Counted from the first letter of the stretch, positions 37,739 through 46,966 are shown. The stretch is DNA of 52,523 nucleotides from Kineosporia sp. A_224 (GCF_002198655.1 NZ_MWLN01000217.1:11940-64462), one strand, 5' to 3'. Notes: a model not told the origin generated them from the sequence alone. Made by a program: numbers and translations.

Positions 37739-37928
37739 ACCGCAGAACGCACCAACGCCGCCGACACCCGGCGTGTCGCGCGTCGGAGCGCTCTTGTGAC
37801 GTCCTGCGGTACAGCGGGTCCGCATCGTGGACGCCGGCGGCGGCCGTCGACGACCACCAACGCCGGCATGGTCACCGCGTCTCCGCCGCAGGAGCGGTCG
37901 GGAGCGCCCTCCGGTCGACGGACGGCGA

Positions 37929-38234
37929 TCAGGGCCGGTCGGCGAGGCGTTGTGCCGCGTCCTGGTCGATGCGGACGACGGCCTCGCCCGCGACGGCGGC
38001 GACCCACGCGACGACGGTCATCGCCGCGGAGAAGACCGTCCCGAAGACGGCGATCGCGAACGCGAGCGCCACCGGGACGCCGCCGGCGTACAGCTGGCCG
38101 TCGGAGAAGCTCAGGCCGCGGATCGCGACCACGAACCAGACCCAGCCCAGCACCGCCACGGCGGCCAGGAACAGGGCCAGCGACCGGGCCGAGTCCTGCA
38201 CCCTGACCGGGCTCCAGCTGGTCCCTGCGCTCAT
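37929..38234 (-). CDS. Small membrane protein of unknown function
   Basis: The 101-residue protein has two hydrophobic stretches (about residues 18-38 and 50-82, the latter long enough for one or two helices). The C-terminus is polar and acidic (RIDQDAAQRLADRP). A GAGGAG site sits 7 nt before the ATG at 38234, which supports a real gene. I recognise no family. It is divergent from the symporter gene, separated by a 243-nt AT-richer gap. Confidence 0.7.
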   Translation of the reverse strand: MSAGTSWSPVRVQDSARSLALFLAAVAVLGWVWFVVAIRGLSFSDGQLYAGGVPVALAFAIAVFGTVFSAAMTVVAWVAAVAGEAVVRIDQDAAQRLADRP

Positions 38235-38477
38235 CGTGGTCTCCTCGCCGTCCGCCGATGTCGATCTTGCGCACCCTACCCGCGGAGATCATCGGCCACG
38301 GACCCGTCGGGCGGTGCCGGTCGCCCCGGCTGCGGAGGCGACGGCGACCAGCGGCTCGACAGGGGCACGTCGAAACGCGGACTCCCGGGGACAGGTTTAG
38401 CGTCCGTCCCGCTGGTCATCTTTTGCTCCATTAGTGATGTTCGACCTGCTCCGTCCGCGGTGCGGGAAGGCGGAGAC
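38235..38477. promoter_or_regulatory. Control region between the small membrane gene and the symporter
   Basis: The last ~80 nt before the symporter (about 38395-38450) include an unusually AT-rich patch for this genome (CATCTTTTGCTCCATTAGTG). That is a likely promoter and operator area, although no clean -35/-10 pair can be named. Confidence 0.35.
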
Positions 38478-40169
38478 ATGCTTCTCGCAGCGGCCACGAC
38501 CGGCGGCGGCAACCTACGACTCGACGTCAACGGCCTCGACTACGCGATCCTCGCGGTCTACTTCACCGTCGTCATCGGCATCGGTGTCATGGCGCGCAGG
38601 TCCATCGCGACGAGCGAGGACTTCTTCCTCTCCGGGCGGGCGCTGCCGGCCTGGGTCACCGGGCTGGCGTTCATCTCGGCGAACCTCGGGGCGATCGAGA
38701 TCCTGGGGATGGCCGCGAACGGTGCCCAGTACGGCATCTCGACGGTGCACTTCTACTGGATCGGCGCCGTCCCGGCGATGGTCTTCCTCGGGCTGTTCAT
38801 GATGCCGTTCTACTACTCGACGCGCGTGCACTCCGTGCCCGAGTACATGCGTCGGCGGTTCAACACCTCGAGCCACTTCGTCAACGCCGTGAGCTTCGCC
38901 GTCGCGCAGCTGCTCACCGCGGGTGTCAACCTCTTCGCGCTCTCCATCGTCATCGAGCAGCTGCTCGGGTGGTCGCAGCTCGTCTCCGTCATCGTCTCGG
39001 CGCTGTTCGTCCTCACGTACATCACGCTCGGGGGCCTGTCGGGCGCGGTCTACAACGAGGTGCTCCAGTTCTTCGTCATCCTCGCCGGGCTCATCCCGCT
39101 CGTCGTCATCGGCCTGCACAAGACCGGCGGGTGGAGCGGCCTGCAGGCGAAGATCGACGACCCCGGGTTCTTCTCGACGTGGACCGGCACCGGCGTCGGC
39201 GGCTGGTCGAACCCGTTGGGGGACTGGGTCGGCATCGTCTTCGGCCTCGGCTTCGCACTGTCCTTCGGCTACTGGACGACGAACTTCGCGGAGGTGCAGC
39301 GCGCGCTGTCCGCCAAGGACCTCTCCGCCGCCCGCAGGACCCCGCTCATCGGCGCGATCCCGAAGATCTTCATCCCGGCGCTGACGATCGTCCCGGGCCT
39401 CATCGCGCTCGCGATCGTCCCGGCGATGAAGGGCAAGGACGCCAACTACAACGACGCGATCCCCGCCCTCATGCGGGACCTGCTCCCGAACGGCGTCCTC
39501 GGCGTGGCCATCACCGGCCTGCTCGCGGCCTTCATGGCCGGCATGGCGGCCAACGTGAGCGGCTTCAACACGGTGTTCACGTACGACATCTGGCGGCCGT
39601 ACGTGGTGAAGAACCGCGAGGACCACTACTACCTGCAGGTCGGCCGGGTCAGCACGGTCGTCGGGATCGGCATCGGCGTCGGCACGGCGTTCATCGCCGC
39701 GCAGTTCAACAACATCATGAACTACATCCAGACGCTGTTCTCGTACTTCAACGCCCCGCTGTTCGCGGTGTTCATCCTCGCGCTCTTCTGGAAGCGGGCC
39801 TCGCCGTGGGCGGGCGTCTTCGGCCAGCTCGCGGGCATCGCGGCCGCCGTCACGTTCCAGCAGATCGGCCCGGGGATCGCGTACTTCCACGCGGGGCAGG
39901 ACCTCGCGCAGCCCGAGAACGCGCAGATGATCAACTTCTACGGCGCGATCGCGGCGGTGCTCGTCGCCTGGGTCGTCATGGCCCTGGTGACGGTCGTGAC
40001 GCCGGCCAAGCCGCTGGACCAGCTCCGGGGGCTGGTCTGGGGCAACCCGGACCCGGACTCCCCGGACATCGCCTCCGCGACCGCGGTCCGGAGCTGGTGG
40101 GAGTCGCCCGCGCTGCTCGGGTACGGCGCGCTCGGGGTCACCGTCGTCCTGTCGATCATCTTCCTCTGA
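38478..40169 (+). CDS. Sodium:solute symporter (SSS family)
   Basis: The 563-residue protein has about 13 hydrophobic segments. SSS marks include ARRSIATSEDFFLSGRALPAWVTGLAFISANLGAIEILGMA (about residues 34-74) and the later ALSFGYWTTNFAEVQRALSAKDLSAARRTPLIGAIPK. A Na+-coupled sugar, monocarboxylate or related substrate is likely, but the sequence does not say which. The ATG at 38478 has GAAGG at good spacing. A two-helix protein is encoded 12 nt downstream and is probably a partner. It lies between ilvC and serA without an obvious pathway link. Confidence 0.92.
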   Translation: MLLAAATTGGGNLRLDVNGLDYAILAVYFTVVIGIGVMARRSIATSEDFFLSGRALPAWVTGLAFISANLGAIEILGMAANGAQYGISTVHFYWIGAVPAMVFLGLFMMPFYYSTRVHSVPEYMRRRFNTSSHFVNAVSFAVAQLLTAGVNLFALSIVIEQLLGWSQLVSVIVSALFVLTYITLGGLSGAVYNEVLQFFVILAGLIPLVVIGLHKTGGWSGLQAKIDDPGFFSTWTGTGVGGWSNPLGDWVGIVFGLGFALSFGYWTTNFAEVQRALSAKDLSAARRTPLIGAIPKIFIPALTIVPGLIALAIVPAMKGKDANYNDAIPALMRDLLPNGVLGVAITGLLAAFMAGMAANVSGFNTVFTYDIWRPYVVKNREDHYYLQVGRVSTVVGIGIGVGTAFIAAQFNNIMNYIQTLFSYFNAPLFAVFILALFWKRASPWAGVFGQLAGIAAAVTFQQIGPGIAYFHAGQDLAQPENAQMINFYGAIAAVLVAWVVMALVTVVTPAKPLDQLRGLVWGNPDPDSPDIASATAVRSWWESPALLGYGALGVTVVLSIIFL

Positions 40170-40181
40170 GCGGAGCGCATC

Positions 40182-40496
40182 ATGGCTGAGCACGACGGGA
40201 CGTCCGGCGGCGCGAACGACGCGAACGACGCCTCGGGCGGGCTGTTCGACCTGCGGTACCTCATCGGCGCGCTGTTCTCGCTGTACGGCGTCGTCCTCGT
40301 GGTCGCGAGCCCCTTCGTCGACGACAGCAAGGCCGACGGGCTCGACATGAACCTGTGGCTGGGTCTCGGGATGGCCGCTCTCGGCGTCTTCTTCCTCGGC
40401 TGGGCGCGGTTGCGCCCGCTCGTCGTGGAGGGGGAGTCCGCGTCGGCCAAGGCCGAGCGGGAACGGCGCGAGCGGGCGCAGGCCGAGGAGGGCTGA
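40182..40496 (+). CDS. Small two-helix membrane protein, probable symporter partner
   Basis: The 104-residue protein has a polar N-terminus, two hydrophobic helices (about residues 24-46 and 57-77, the first starting LFDLRYLIGALFSLYGVVLV) and a charged C-terminal tail (SAKAERERRERAQAEEG). It lies 12 nt after the symporter gene with GGAG upstream of its ATG, so co-translation is likely. Small proteins of this layout are often encoded next to SSS transporters in actinobacteria. The function is unknown. Confidence 0.8.
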   Translation: MAEHDGTSGGANDANDASGGLFDLRYLIGALFSLYGVVLVVASPFVDDSKADGLDMNLWLGLGMAALGVFFLGWARLRPLVVEGESASAKAERERRERAQAEEG

Positions 40497-40581
40497 GCCG
40501 GCGGCGGGGGCCTTCAACGGTCGGCGGCGGGCCGCTGACCTGCACAGTTGCGGGCGAAGTCCGGCGCCCGGACCGTCCGTT

Positions 40582-40627
40582 CCACATCGTGGACGTTCGT
40601 GAAGGCGTTCACAAGCCTGCCTAGACT
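40582..40627 (+). promoter_or_regulatory. serA promoter with operator-like repeats
   Basis: A -10 box TAGACT (40622-40627) is preceded by CCACATCGTGGAC (40582-40594), a one-base-shorter version of the motif upstream of leuB and the gamma-glutamyltransferase-like gene. An inverted repeat GTGAA-GGCG-TTCAC (40599-40612) overlaps where the -35 box should be. Confidence 0.45.
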
Positions 40628-40681
40628 CGACGTCAGGTCCGCAGCCACCCGCGGGCCACAGGCAGACCTGAGAGGGACGTC

Positions 40682-42271
40682 GTGACCAAGCCCGTCGTGC
40701 TCATCGCCGAGGAGCTCTCGCCGGCCACCGTCGAGGCCCTTGGCCCCGACTTCGAGATCCGCTCCTGCGACGGCTCCGACCGAGGTCAGCTCCTCGCCGC
40801 GATCGCCGACGTCGATGCGATCCTCATCCGCTCCGCGACCAAGGTCGACGCCGAGGCGCTCGCCGCGGCGAAGAACCTCAAGGTCGTCGCCCGGGCCGGG
40901 GTCGGCCTCGACAACGTCGACGTCAAGGCCTCCACGCAGGCCGGCGTCATGGTCGTCAACGCGCCGACGTCGAACATCGTCTCGGCCGCCGAGCTCGCGA
41001 TCGCGCTGCTGTTCGCCGTCGCCCGCAACGTGCCGCAGGCGAGCGCCGCCCTCAAGGACGGCAAGTGGGCCCGCTCGAAGTACACCGGCATCGAGGTCTA
41101 CGAGAAGACCGTCGGCGTCGTCGGCCTCGGCCGGATCGGCGTCCTCGTCGCGCAGCGGCTCATGGCGTTCGGCACGAAGGTCGTCGCCTATGACCCCTAC
41201 GTGAGCAGCGCGCGCGCCGGCCAGATGGGCGTGCGGCTCGTCGGCCTCGACGAGCTCCTCACCGAGGCGGACTTCATCACCGTCCACCTGCCCAAGACCC
41301 CGGAGACCGTCGGCCTCATCGGCGAGGAGCAGCTGCGCCGGGTCAAGCCGACCGCCGTCCTCGTCAACGCCGCCCGCGGCGGGATCGTCGACGAGGCCGC
41401 GCTCTTCGCCGCGCTCAAGGAGGGCCGCCTCGCCGGCGCCGGCCTCGACGTCTACGCGAAGGAGCCCTGCACGGACTCCCCGCTCTTCGAGCTGGACAAC
41501 GTCGTCGCGCTGCCGCACCTCGGTGCCTCGACCGACGAGGCCCAGGAGAAGGCCGGCATCGCCGTGGCGAGGTCGGTGCGGCTGGCGCTGTCCGGCGAGC
41601 TCGTGCCGGACGCCGTGAACGTCTCCGGCGGCGTCATCGCCGAGGACGTCCGCCCGGGGATCCCGCTCGCCGAGAAGCTCGGCCGGGTCTTCACCGCGAT
41701 CGCGGGCAGCGTGCCGGTCCAGCTCGACGTCGAGGTCCGCGGCGAGATCACCGCGAACGACGTGTCGGTCCTGCGGCTCGCGGCGCTCAAGGGCATGTTC
41801 CGCGACGTCGTCGAGAGCCAGGTCTCCTACGTCAACGCCCCGGTCCTCGCGGCCGAGCGTGGCGTCGAGGTCCGGCTCCTCACCGACCCGGAGAGCCCCG
41901 AGTACCGCAACGTCGTCACCCTCTCGGGCAGCCTCGCCGACGGCACGCGGGTCTCGGTCGCGGGCACGCTGACCGGCCCGAAGCAGGTCGAGAAGCTCGT
42001 GGCCATCGACGGTCTCGACCTCGAGGTGCCGCTCGCGGAGAACATGCTCGTGCTGCGCTACACCGACCGGCCCGGCATCATCGGCGCGCTCGGCCGCCTC
42101 CTCGGCGACGCCGGCGTGAACATCGCCGCGATGCAGGTCGGCCGGGCGGCCGAGGGCGGCGTCGCCGTCTCCGTGCTCACGCTCGACTCGGCCGCCCCGG
42201 CCACGGTCGTCGACGAGATCGCCCGCGAGATCGGGGCCTCCTCGGCCCGCCTCGTGTCCCTCGACGACTGA
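40682..42271 (+). CDS. serA: D-3-phosphoglycerate dehydrogenase (long form with ASB and ACT domains)
   Basis: The 529-residue type I PGDH has a Rossmann motif VGVVGLGRIGVLVAQRL (about residues 144-160), catalytic Arg in VNAARGGIVDEAAL, Glu in DVYAKEPC and His in LPHLGAST. The allosteric substrate-binding domain occupies about residues 315-450. A C-terminal ACT domain (LVLRYTDRPGIIGALGRLLGDAGVNIAAMQVGR) gives serine feedback. It makes phosphohydroxypyruvate, the first step of serine synthesis. Start is the GTG at 40682 with GAGAGGGA upstream. A hairpin follows the stop. Confidence 0.97.
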   Translation: MTKPVVLIAEELSPATVEALGPDFEIRSCDGSDRGQLLAAIADVDAILIRSATKVDAEALAAAKNLKVVARAGVGLDNVDVKASTQAGVMVVNAPTSNIVSAAELAIALLFAVARNVPQASAALKDGKWARSKYTGIEVYEKTVGVVGLGRIGVLVAQRLMAFGTKVVAYDPYVSSARAGQMGVRLVGLDELLTEADFITVHLPKTPETVGLIGEEQLRRVKPTAVLVNAARGGIVDEAALFAALKEGRLAGAGLDVYAKEPCTDSPLFELDNVVALPHLGASTDEAQEKAGIAVARSVRLALSGELVPDAVNVSGGVIAEDVRPGIPLAEKLGRVFTAIAGSVPVQLDVEVRGEITANDVSVLRLAALKGMFRDVVESQVSYVNAPVLAAERGVEVRLLTDPESPEYRNVVTLSGSLADGTRVSVAGTLTGPKQVEKLVAIDGLDLEVPLAENMLVLRYTDRPGIIGALGRLLGDAGVNIAAMQVGRAAEGGVAVSVLTLDSAAPATVVDEIAREIGASSARLVSLDD

Positions 42272-42285
42272 CCGCCCGAGGACCA

Positions 42286-42308
42286 GGGCCGCCGCCCCGT
42301 GGCGGCCC
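42286..42308 (+). terminator. Terminator hairpin after serA
   Basis: GGGCCGCC (42286-42293) pairs perfectly with GGCGGCCC (42301-42308) around a 7-nt loop, 14 nt after the serA stop. Confidence 0.6.
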
Positions 42309-42738
42309 GACGGAGGGACGACGTCCGGCCGCCGTGCGGGGTGGCCGGACGCCGGACCCGTCCATGCTCCGCCCGGCCGGTGCGCCACCCCGCGTGCCGG
42401 CCGGCGCCAGGCGACCCCTGGCCCGCGGACGAGCAGCGCCGCCCACCGGCCACCGGCGGGCGGCGCTGCTGCGTCCGGTGGCACGCTCTGTTGCCACATG
42501 CCGGACGGCGGTCCCGCGATGTGAGACGCACCCGGCGGCGGGTGCGGCCGGGGTTACCGTGGATGACGGACGACACGATCCCGTCGTCCGTGCGTCTGCC
42601 GGCGGCCGGCCCCGACCACGGGACACCGGCTGGGCGGCGCCACACCGGCAGGCCGTCGACCGACGGCGACGCCGAGGACCACCCGGACCCGTTGCAGCGC
42701 AACGGTTCCGGCTGCCCGCCGTCGACCGAGGAGAACCG
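42309..42738 (+). other. Long gene-free leader region before the gamma-glutamyltransferase-like gene
   Basis: No convincing gene. It contains an operator-like dyad (42494-42527), a TACCGT -10 box (42555-42560), a perfect 9-bp hairpin ACGGACGAC/GTCGTCCGT (42566-42591) at the predicted start of the transcript, and a small palindrome CCGTTG/CAACGG (42689-42705). The ~360-nt untranslated leader suggests RNA-level control or an unseen short reading frame. Confidence 0.5.
42494..42560 (+). promoter_or_regulatory. Operator-like dyad and -10 box
   Basis: CCACATGCCGGAC (42494-42506) faces GTCCCGCGATGTGAGAC (42511-42527), which reads TCACATCGCGGGAC on the other strand. That core is nearly identical to the one upstream of leuB (CCACATCGCGAGAC). 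TACCGT (42555-42560) follows at 28 nt. Confidence 0.5.
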
Positions 42739-42810
42739 ATGGACGAGACGGACGCCCGCCGCGCCGTGCAGGAGTCGATGGACCGGCGGGACCAGGGCGA
42801 GAGCCGCTGA
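42739..42810 (+). CDS. Possible 23-residue small protein
   Basis: An ATG with GAGGAG 5 nt upstream opens a 23-codon frame that is very polar (starts MDETDARRAVQESMDRRD). The strong ribosome site is the main support. It might be a small protein or an upstream reading frame affecting the next gene. I recognise no family. Confidence 0.3.
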   Translation: MDETDARRAVQESMDRRDQGESR

Positions 42811-42922
42811 CCCGGACGCCGGGCGGTCGCCGGCCCCGGCCCGGGCCGCGTCCGGCGCGGACGTCGCCGCCGGCCGTCGCGTCCGGCGCGTCCGGGCCGC
42901 CCGCCGGTGGGAGGATGCCCGG

Positions 42923-44515
42923 GTGGTCGGACCTGACGAGACCGTGACCGGCAGCCCTGACGCGCGGCCGAGGGTCGGCGTCGCCGGCCCCAGCCCGCTC
43001 GCCGCGCAGGCGGGCGCCCGGGTCGCCGCCGAGGGCGGCAACGCCGTCGACACCGCGCTCGCCGCGATGATGGTCGCGCTCGTCACCGAGCCGGGGATCG
43101 TCTCGCTCGGCGGTGGCGCGTTCGTCACCGTCGGCCCGCCGGACGGCCCGCCCGTGACGATCGACGGCTACGTCGAGATGCCCGGCCGCGGGCTGCCGCC
43201 CGAGGCCTTCGGCCGTGGCGTCCGCGAGCTCGTCACCGAGTACGGCGGCCACACCGCGATGACCGTCGGCCACGGCTCGGTCGCCACCCCCGGCGTCCTC
43301 GCGGCCGTCGAACGGGCGCACACGATGTTCGGCCGCGTGCCGTGGCGGGTCGTCGTCGAGCCGGCGACCGACGCGGCCCGCGCCGGCTTCCCCATGGGTG
43401 CGGCGTCCGACTACTACTTCGGCTACGTCCGGGAGACGCTCTTCGGCGTCGACCCCGACGTCCGCGCCGCGCTGCACCACCCCGACGGCTCCCCGGTCCG
43501 GGTCGGGGAGACGGTGCACATCCCCGACCTCGCGGACTTCCTCGACCGCGTGGCCGAGGAGAGCACCGCCGCCTTCTACACCGGGGACGTCGCCAAGCTC
43601 CTCGCGGCGGACATGGCCGAGCACGGCGGGCTCGTCACCGAGGCGGACCTCGCCGCGTTCGAGCCGCTCGTGCGGCCCGCGCTGGCCGTCGAGGTCGGGG
43701 CGTGGCGGCTCGCGACGAACCCGCCGCCCGCCATCGGTGGCCCGGTCCTCGCGGCCATGCTCCTGCTCCTCGGTGACCGGCCGCTCCCGACGCCCTCCGG
43801 CGGCTGGGGCCCGGACGACGTCGACCACCTCGTGCGCGTCGTCCGCGCCGTCCTGCGGCACCGGGCGCACGAGCTGGACGTCGCCCCCGACCGGGCGAGC
43901 GCCGGCCAGGCGCTCCTCGACGACGTCCTCGCCCAGGGCCAGGCCTGGCTCGGCGTCGCGCCGTCGACCGCGCACGTCTCGGCGGTCGACGCCGACGGCC
44001 TCGCGTGCGCGGTCACCGCCTCATGCGGCTACGGCGCCGGGATCGCCGTGCCCGGCACCGGGATCTGGCTCAACAACTGCCTCGGCGAGCACGAGCTGAA
44101 CCGCGGCGGGCTGCACAGCCTGGCGCCGGGGGAGCGGCTCGCGTCGAACATGGCCCCCACCGTCGCGCGGCGCGCGGACGGCGCCGCGCTGGCGATCGGC
44201 AGCCCGGGCGCCGACCGGATCACCACGGCGCTGCTCCAGGTGACGGCCGCGTTCGCCCACGGCGGCGCCGACCTGCAGACGGCTGTCGACCGGCCGCGGC
44301 TGCACGTCGGCCGCGACGCCGCCGGCGCCGAGACGCTGCACCACGAGCCCGGCGTCCTGCTCCCGGACGGCGACGCGACGGCCGGCATGGCCCGGCGCGA
44401 GCACGAGCCGGCGTCGATGTACTTCGGCGGCGTCGGCGCGGTGCTCCGCGACCCCGACGGCACCCTCACCGCAGCCGCGGACCCGCGCCGTGCCGGTGCC
44501 GTCGCCTACGCCTGA
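42923..44515 (+). CDS. Gamma-glutamyltransferase-like Ntn hydrolase
   Basis: The 530-residue protein has the GGT fold marks: GNAVDTALAAMMVALVTEPGIVSLGGGAFV (near the N-terminus), HGSVATPGVLAAVERAHTMFGRVPW, and the autoprocessing site with Thr349 as predicted nucleophile in PSTAHVSAVDADG. LASNMAPTVARRADGAALAIGSPGADRI is the glycine-rich late motif. No signal peptide is seen, unlike the classical periplasmic GGT, so it may be a cytoplasmic hydrolase or transferase of gamma-glutamyl or related amides. The GTG at 42923 has GGGAGG 8 nt upstream. Its stop is 60 nt before leuB and adjoins the leuB operator. Confidence 0.85.
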   Translation: MVGPDETVTGSPDARPRVGVAGPSPLAAQAGARVAAEGGNAVDTALAAMMVALVTEPGIVSLGGGAFVTVGPPDGPPVTIDGYVEMPGRGLPPEAFGRGVRELVTEYGGHTAMTVGHGSVATPGVLAAVERAHTMFGRVPWRVVVEPATDAARAGFPMGAASDYYFGYVRETLFGVDPDVRAALHHPDGSPVRVGETVHIPDLADFLDRVAEESTAAFYTGDVAKLLAADMAEHGGLVTEADLAAFEPLVRPALAVEVGAWRLATNPPPAIGGPVLAAMLLLLGDRPLPTPSGGWGPDDVDHLVRVVRAVLRHRAHELDVAPDRASAGQALLDDVLAQGQAWLGVAPSTAHVSAVDADGLACAVTASCGYGAGIAVPGTGIWLNNCLGEHELNRGGLHSLAPGERLASNMAPTVARRADGAALAIGSPGADRITTALLQVTAAFAHGGADLQTAVDRPRLHVGRDAAGAETLHHEPGVLLPDGDATAGMARREHEPASMYFGGVGAVLRDPDGTLTAAADPRRAGAVAYA

Positions 44516-44517
44516 CA

Positions 44518-44568
44518 TCCCACATCGCGAGACAGCGTTCCCGAGATGCGGGACGCCGAGAGTAGGGT
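44518..44568 (+). promoter_or_regulatory. leuB promoter with dyad operator
   Basis: An imperfect dyad TCCCACATCGCGAGA (44518-44532) / TCCCGAGATGCGGGA (44539-44553) has 12 of 15 matching positions. It ends 9 nt upstream of the -10 box TAGGGT (44563-44568), where a bound repressor would block polymerase. The leuB ATG is 7 nt after the box. Confidence 0.6.
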
Positions 44569-44575
44569 TGGAACC

Positions 44576-45634
44576 ATGTCGCAGTCGCCCCAGCAGTCGG
44601 TCAACCTCGCCGTCGTCGCCGGCGACGGGATCGGTCCGGAGGTCGTCGCCGAGGGCCTCAAGGTCCTGCAGACCGCCACGGCCGGCGAGGTCTCGCTCAC
44701 CACGACCGAGTACGACCTCGGCGCGAAGCGCTGGCACGCGACGGGGGAGACGCTGCCGGACGCCGCGCTCGCCGAGATCCGCGGGCACGACGCGATCCTG
44801 CTCGGCGCCATCGGCGACCCCGGCGTGCCGAGCGGCGTCCTCGAGCGTGGCCTGCTGCTGCGCCTGCGCTTCGAGCTCGACCACTACGTCAACCTGCGCC
44901 CGGGGCGGCTCTACCCCGGTGTCGCGGGCCCGCTCGCGAACCCGGGCGACATCGACTTCGTCGTCGTCCGTGAGGGCACCGAGGGCCCGTACGTCGGCAA
45001 CGGCGGCGCGATCCGGGTCGGCACCCCGCAGGAGATCGCGACCGAGGTCAGCGTCAACACCGCGTTCGGCGTCGAGCGCGTCGTCCGCGACGCCTTCCGC
45101 CGGGCGGCGAACCGCCCGCGCCGCACGCTGACCCTCGTGCACAAGCACAACGTCCTCACGCACGCCGGGCACCTGTGGCGGCGCACCGTCGAGGCCGTCG
45201 GGGCCGAGTTCCCCGAGGTGACGACGAACTACCAGCACGTCGACGCCGCGACGATCTTCATGGTCACCGACCCGGCGCGCTTCGACGTCATCGTCACCGA
45301 CAACCTCTTCGGTGACATCGTCACCGACCTCGCCGCCGCGGTCTGCGGCGGCATCGGGCTCGCGGCGTCCGGCAACATCAACCCGGACCGGACGGCGCCG
45401 AGCATGTTCGAGCCCGTCCACGGCTCCGCGCCCGACATCGCCGGGCAGGGCAAGGCGGACCCGACGGCGACGGTGCTCTCCGTCGCGATGCTCCTCGAGC
45501 ACCTCGGCCTCGACAAGGCCGCGGCGCGCGTCGAGCAGGCCGTCGCCGCCGATCTCGCCGAGCGCGCGCAGGGCCGAGTAGCCCGGTCGACGGCGGAGAT
45601 CGGCGACGCCCTCGCAGCCCGCGTCGCGGGCTGA
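44576..45634 (+). CDS. leuB: 3-isopropylmalate dehydrogenase
   Basis: The 352-residue protein has [19 protein letters not shown] (about residues 13-31), the substrate-binding Arg run [17 protein letters not shown] and the signature [62 protein letters not shown] marks the NAD site. It oxidises 3-isopropylmalate in leucine synthesis and could also act on 3-methylmalate from the citramalate route. The ATG is 7 nt after a TAGGGT -10 box, so the transcript is probably leaderless. Confidence 0.97.
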   Translation: MSQSPQQSVNLAVVAGDGIGPEVVAEGLKVLQTATAGEVSLTTTEYDLGAKRWHATGETLPDAALAEIRGHDAILLGAIGDPGVPSGVLERGLLLRLRFELDHYVNLRPGRLYPGVAGPLANPGDIDFVVVREGTEGPYVGNGGAIRVGTPQEIATEVSVNTAFGVERVVRDAFRRAANRPRRTLTLVHKHNVLTHAGHLWRRTVEAVGAEFPEVTTNYQHVDAATIFMVTDPARFDVIVTDNLFGDIVTDLAAAVCGGIGLAASGNINPDRTAPSMFEPVHGSAPDIAGQGKADPTATVLSVAMLLEHLGLDKAAARVEQAVAADLAERAQGRVARSTAEIGDALAARVAG

Positions 45635-45852
45635 CGGGCACGACCGACGCAGCGGCGTCCGGGGGCGACCCGGGCGCCGGCTCCCCGCCGCCGACACCGA
45701 GCACGACGGCGCCGGGGACCCTCCTCCGGGTGAGGTGGAGCATCCCCACCACGGCGCTGGTACGTTCGAAGACGACCCCCGGTGCCGCGGTCACCCCCGG
45801 CGGCGCCGCCGACGGCTGACGCCGTCGGGTGACGCATCTGAGGGAGCCCCCC

Positions 45853-46953
45853 GTGACGAGCGCTCTGCAGTTCACCCAGAACCTCACGGCCACGCCGACG
45901 AGCGCGCAGCGCCGCGCCGAGATCCTGGCGGACCCCGGGTTCGGCAAGCACTTCACCGACCACATGGTCACCGCGACCTGGACCCCGGACGCCGGCTGGC
46001 ACGACGCCGGGATCGTCCCCTACGGGCCGATCGCGCTCGACCCCGCCGCCGCCGTCCTGCACTACGCGCAGGAGATCTTCGAGGGTCTCAAGGCCTACCG
46101 GCACGCCGACGGCACCGTGTGGGCGTTCCGGCCGGAGGCGAACGGTGAGCGGCTGGCCCGCTCCGCCAAGCGCCTCGCGCTGCCGGCGCTGCCCGTCGAG
46201 GACTTCCTCGCGAGCATCGACCTGCTCGTCCGGACGGACCTCGACTGGGTGCCGTCCGGCGGGGAGCAGAGCCTGTACCTGCGGCCGTTCATGTTCGCCT
46301 CCGAGGCCTTCCTCGGCGTCCGGCCGGCGCACGAGATCAAGTACCTCGTCATCGCCTCGCCGGTCGGCTCGTACTTCTCCGGCGGCATCAAGCCGGTGTC
46401 GATCTGGCTGTCGTCGAACTACACCCGGGCCGCGCTCGGCGGCACCGGCGCGGCGAAGTGCGGCGGCAACTACGCCGCGAGCCTGGCCGCCCAGCTCGAG
46501 GCGGCCGCACACGGCTGCGACCAGGTCTGCTTCCTCGACGCGGTCGAGCGCAAGTGGGTCGAGGAGCTCGGCGGGATGAACCTCTACTTCGTGCACGCCG
46601 ACGGCCGGCTCGTCACCCCCGAGCTCACCGGCACGATCCTCGAGGGCGTCACCCGCTCCTCGATCCTCACCCTCGCCAAGGAGCTCGACCTCGACGTCGA
46701 GGAGCGCCGCGTCGACATCGACGAGTGGCGCCGCGGGGTCGAGGACGGCCGGATCACCGAGGTGTTCGCGTGCGGCACGGCCGCGGTCATCACCCCCGTG
46801 GGCCGGCTCGTGTGGGACGGCGGTGAGGTCGCCTCGCCGGTGACGACCGCGGACGGCGTGGGCGAGGTGACCGGCCGGCTCCGGCAGGCGCTCGTCGACA
46901 TCCAGTACGGCCGCCGCGCCGACACCCACGGCTGGCTGCGCCGGCTCGCCTGA
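45853..46953 (+). CDS. ilvE: Branched-chain-amino-acid aminotransferase
   Basis: The 366-residue fold-type IV PLP enzyme has the Schiff-base Lys202 in [15 protein letters not shown]. Family marks are [36 protein letters not shown] and the PLP-phosphate region [15 protein letters not shown]. It performs the last step of Val, Leu and Ile synthesis. The GTG at 45853 has GAGGGAG upstream; an ATG-type start 8 codons earlier is less likely. About 220 nt separate it from leuB, so it has its own promoter. Two hairpins follow. Confidence 0.97.
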   Translation: MTSALQFTQNLTATPTSAQRRAEILADPGFGKHFTDHMVTATWTPDAGWHDAGIVPYGPIALDPAAAVLHYAQEIFEGLKAYRHADGTVWAFRPEANGERLARSAKRLALPALPVEDFLASIDLLVRTDLDWVPSGGEQSLYLRPFMFASEAFLGVRPAHEIKYLVIASPVGSYFSGGIKPVSIWLSSNYTRAALGGTGAAKCGGNYAASLAAQLEAAAHGCDQVCFLDAVERKWVEELGGMNLYFVHADGRLVTPELTGTILEGVTRSSILTLAKELDLDVEERRVDIDEWRRGVEDGRITEVFACGTAAVITPVGRLVWDGGEVASPVTTADGVGEVTGRLRQALVDIQYGRRADTHGWLRRLA

Positions 46954-46966
46954 GCCGCGACCGGGC

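Larger units (their letters stand above)
37578..37928. other. Gene-free stretch with two hairpins after ilvC
   Basis: About 350 nt without a credible gene. Hairpin 37611-37644 (CGACGGCC/GGCCGTCG with an inner stem) and the perfect 8-bp hairpin CCGTCCGT-N8-ACGGACGG at 37715-37738 probably end ilvBNC transcripts. Open frames crossing the rest show no protein-like composition. Confidence 0.6.

Noticed and set aside
37702-38292. Minus-strand open frame after ilvC
   Set aside because: It overlaps the better supported small membrane gene in another frame, is Arg-rich and lacks a ribosome site.
42566-42591. Hairpin before the GGT-like gene considered as a riboswitch aptamer
   Set aside because: It is a simple 9-bp stem with no match to a riboswitch core that I can recognise.
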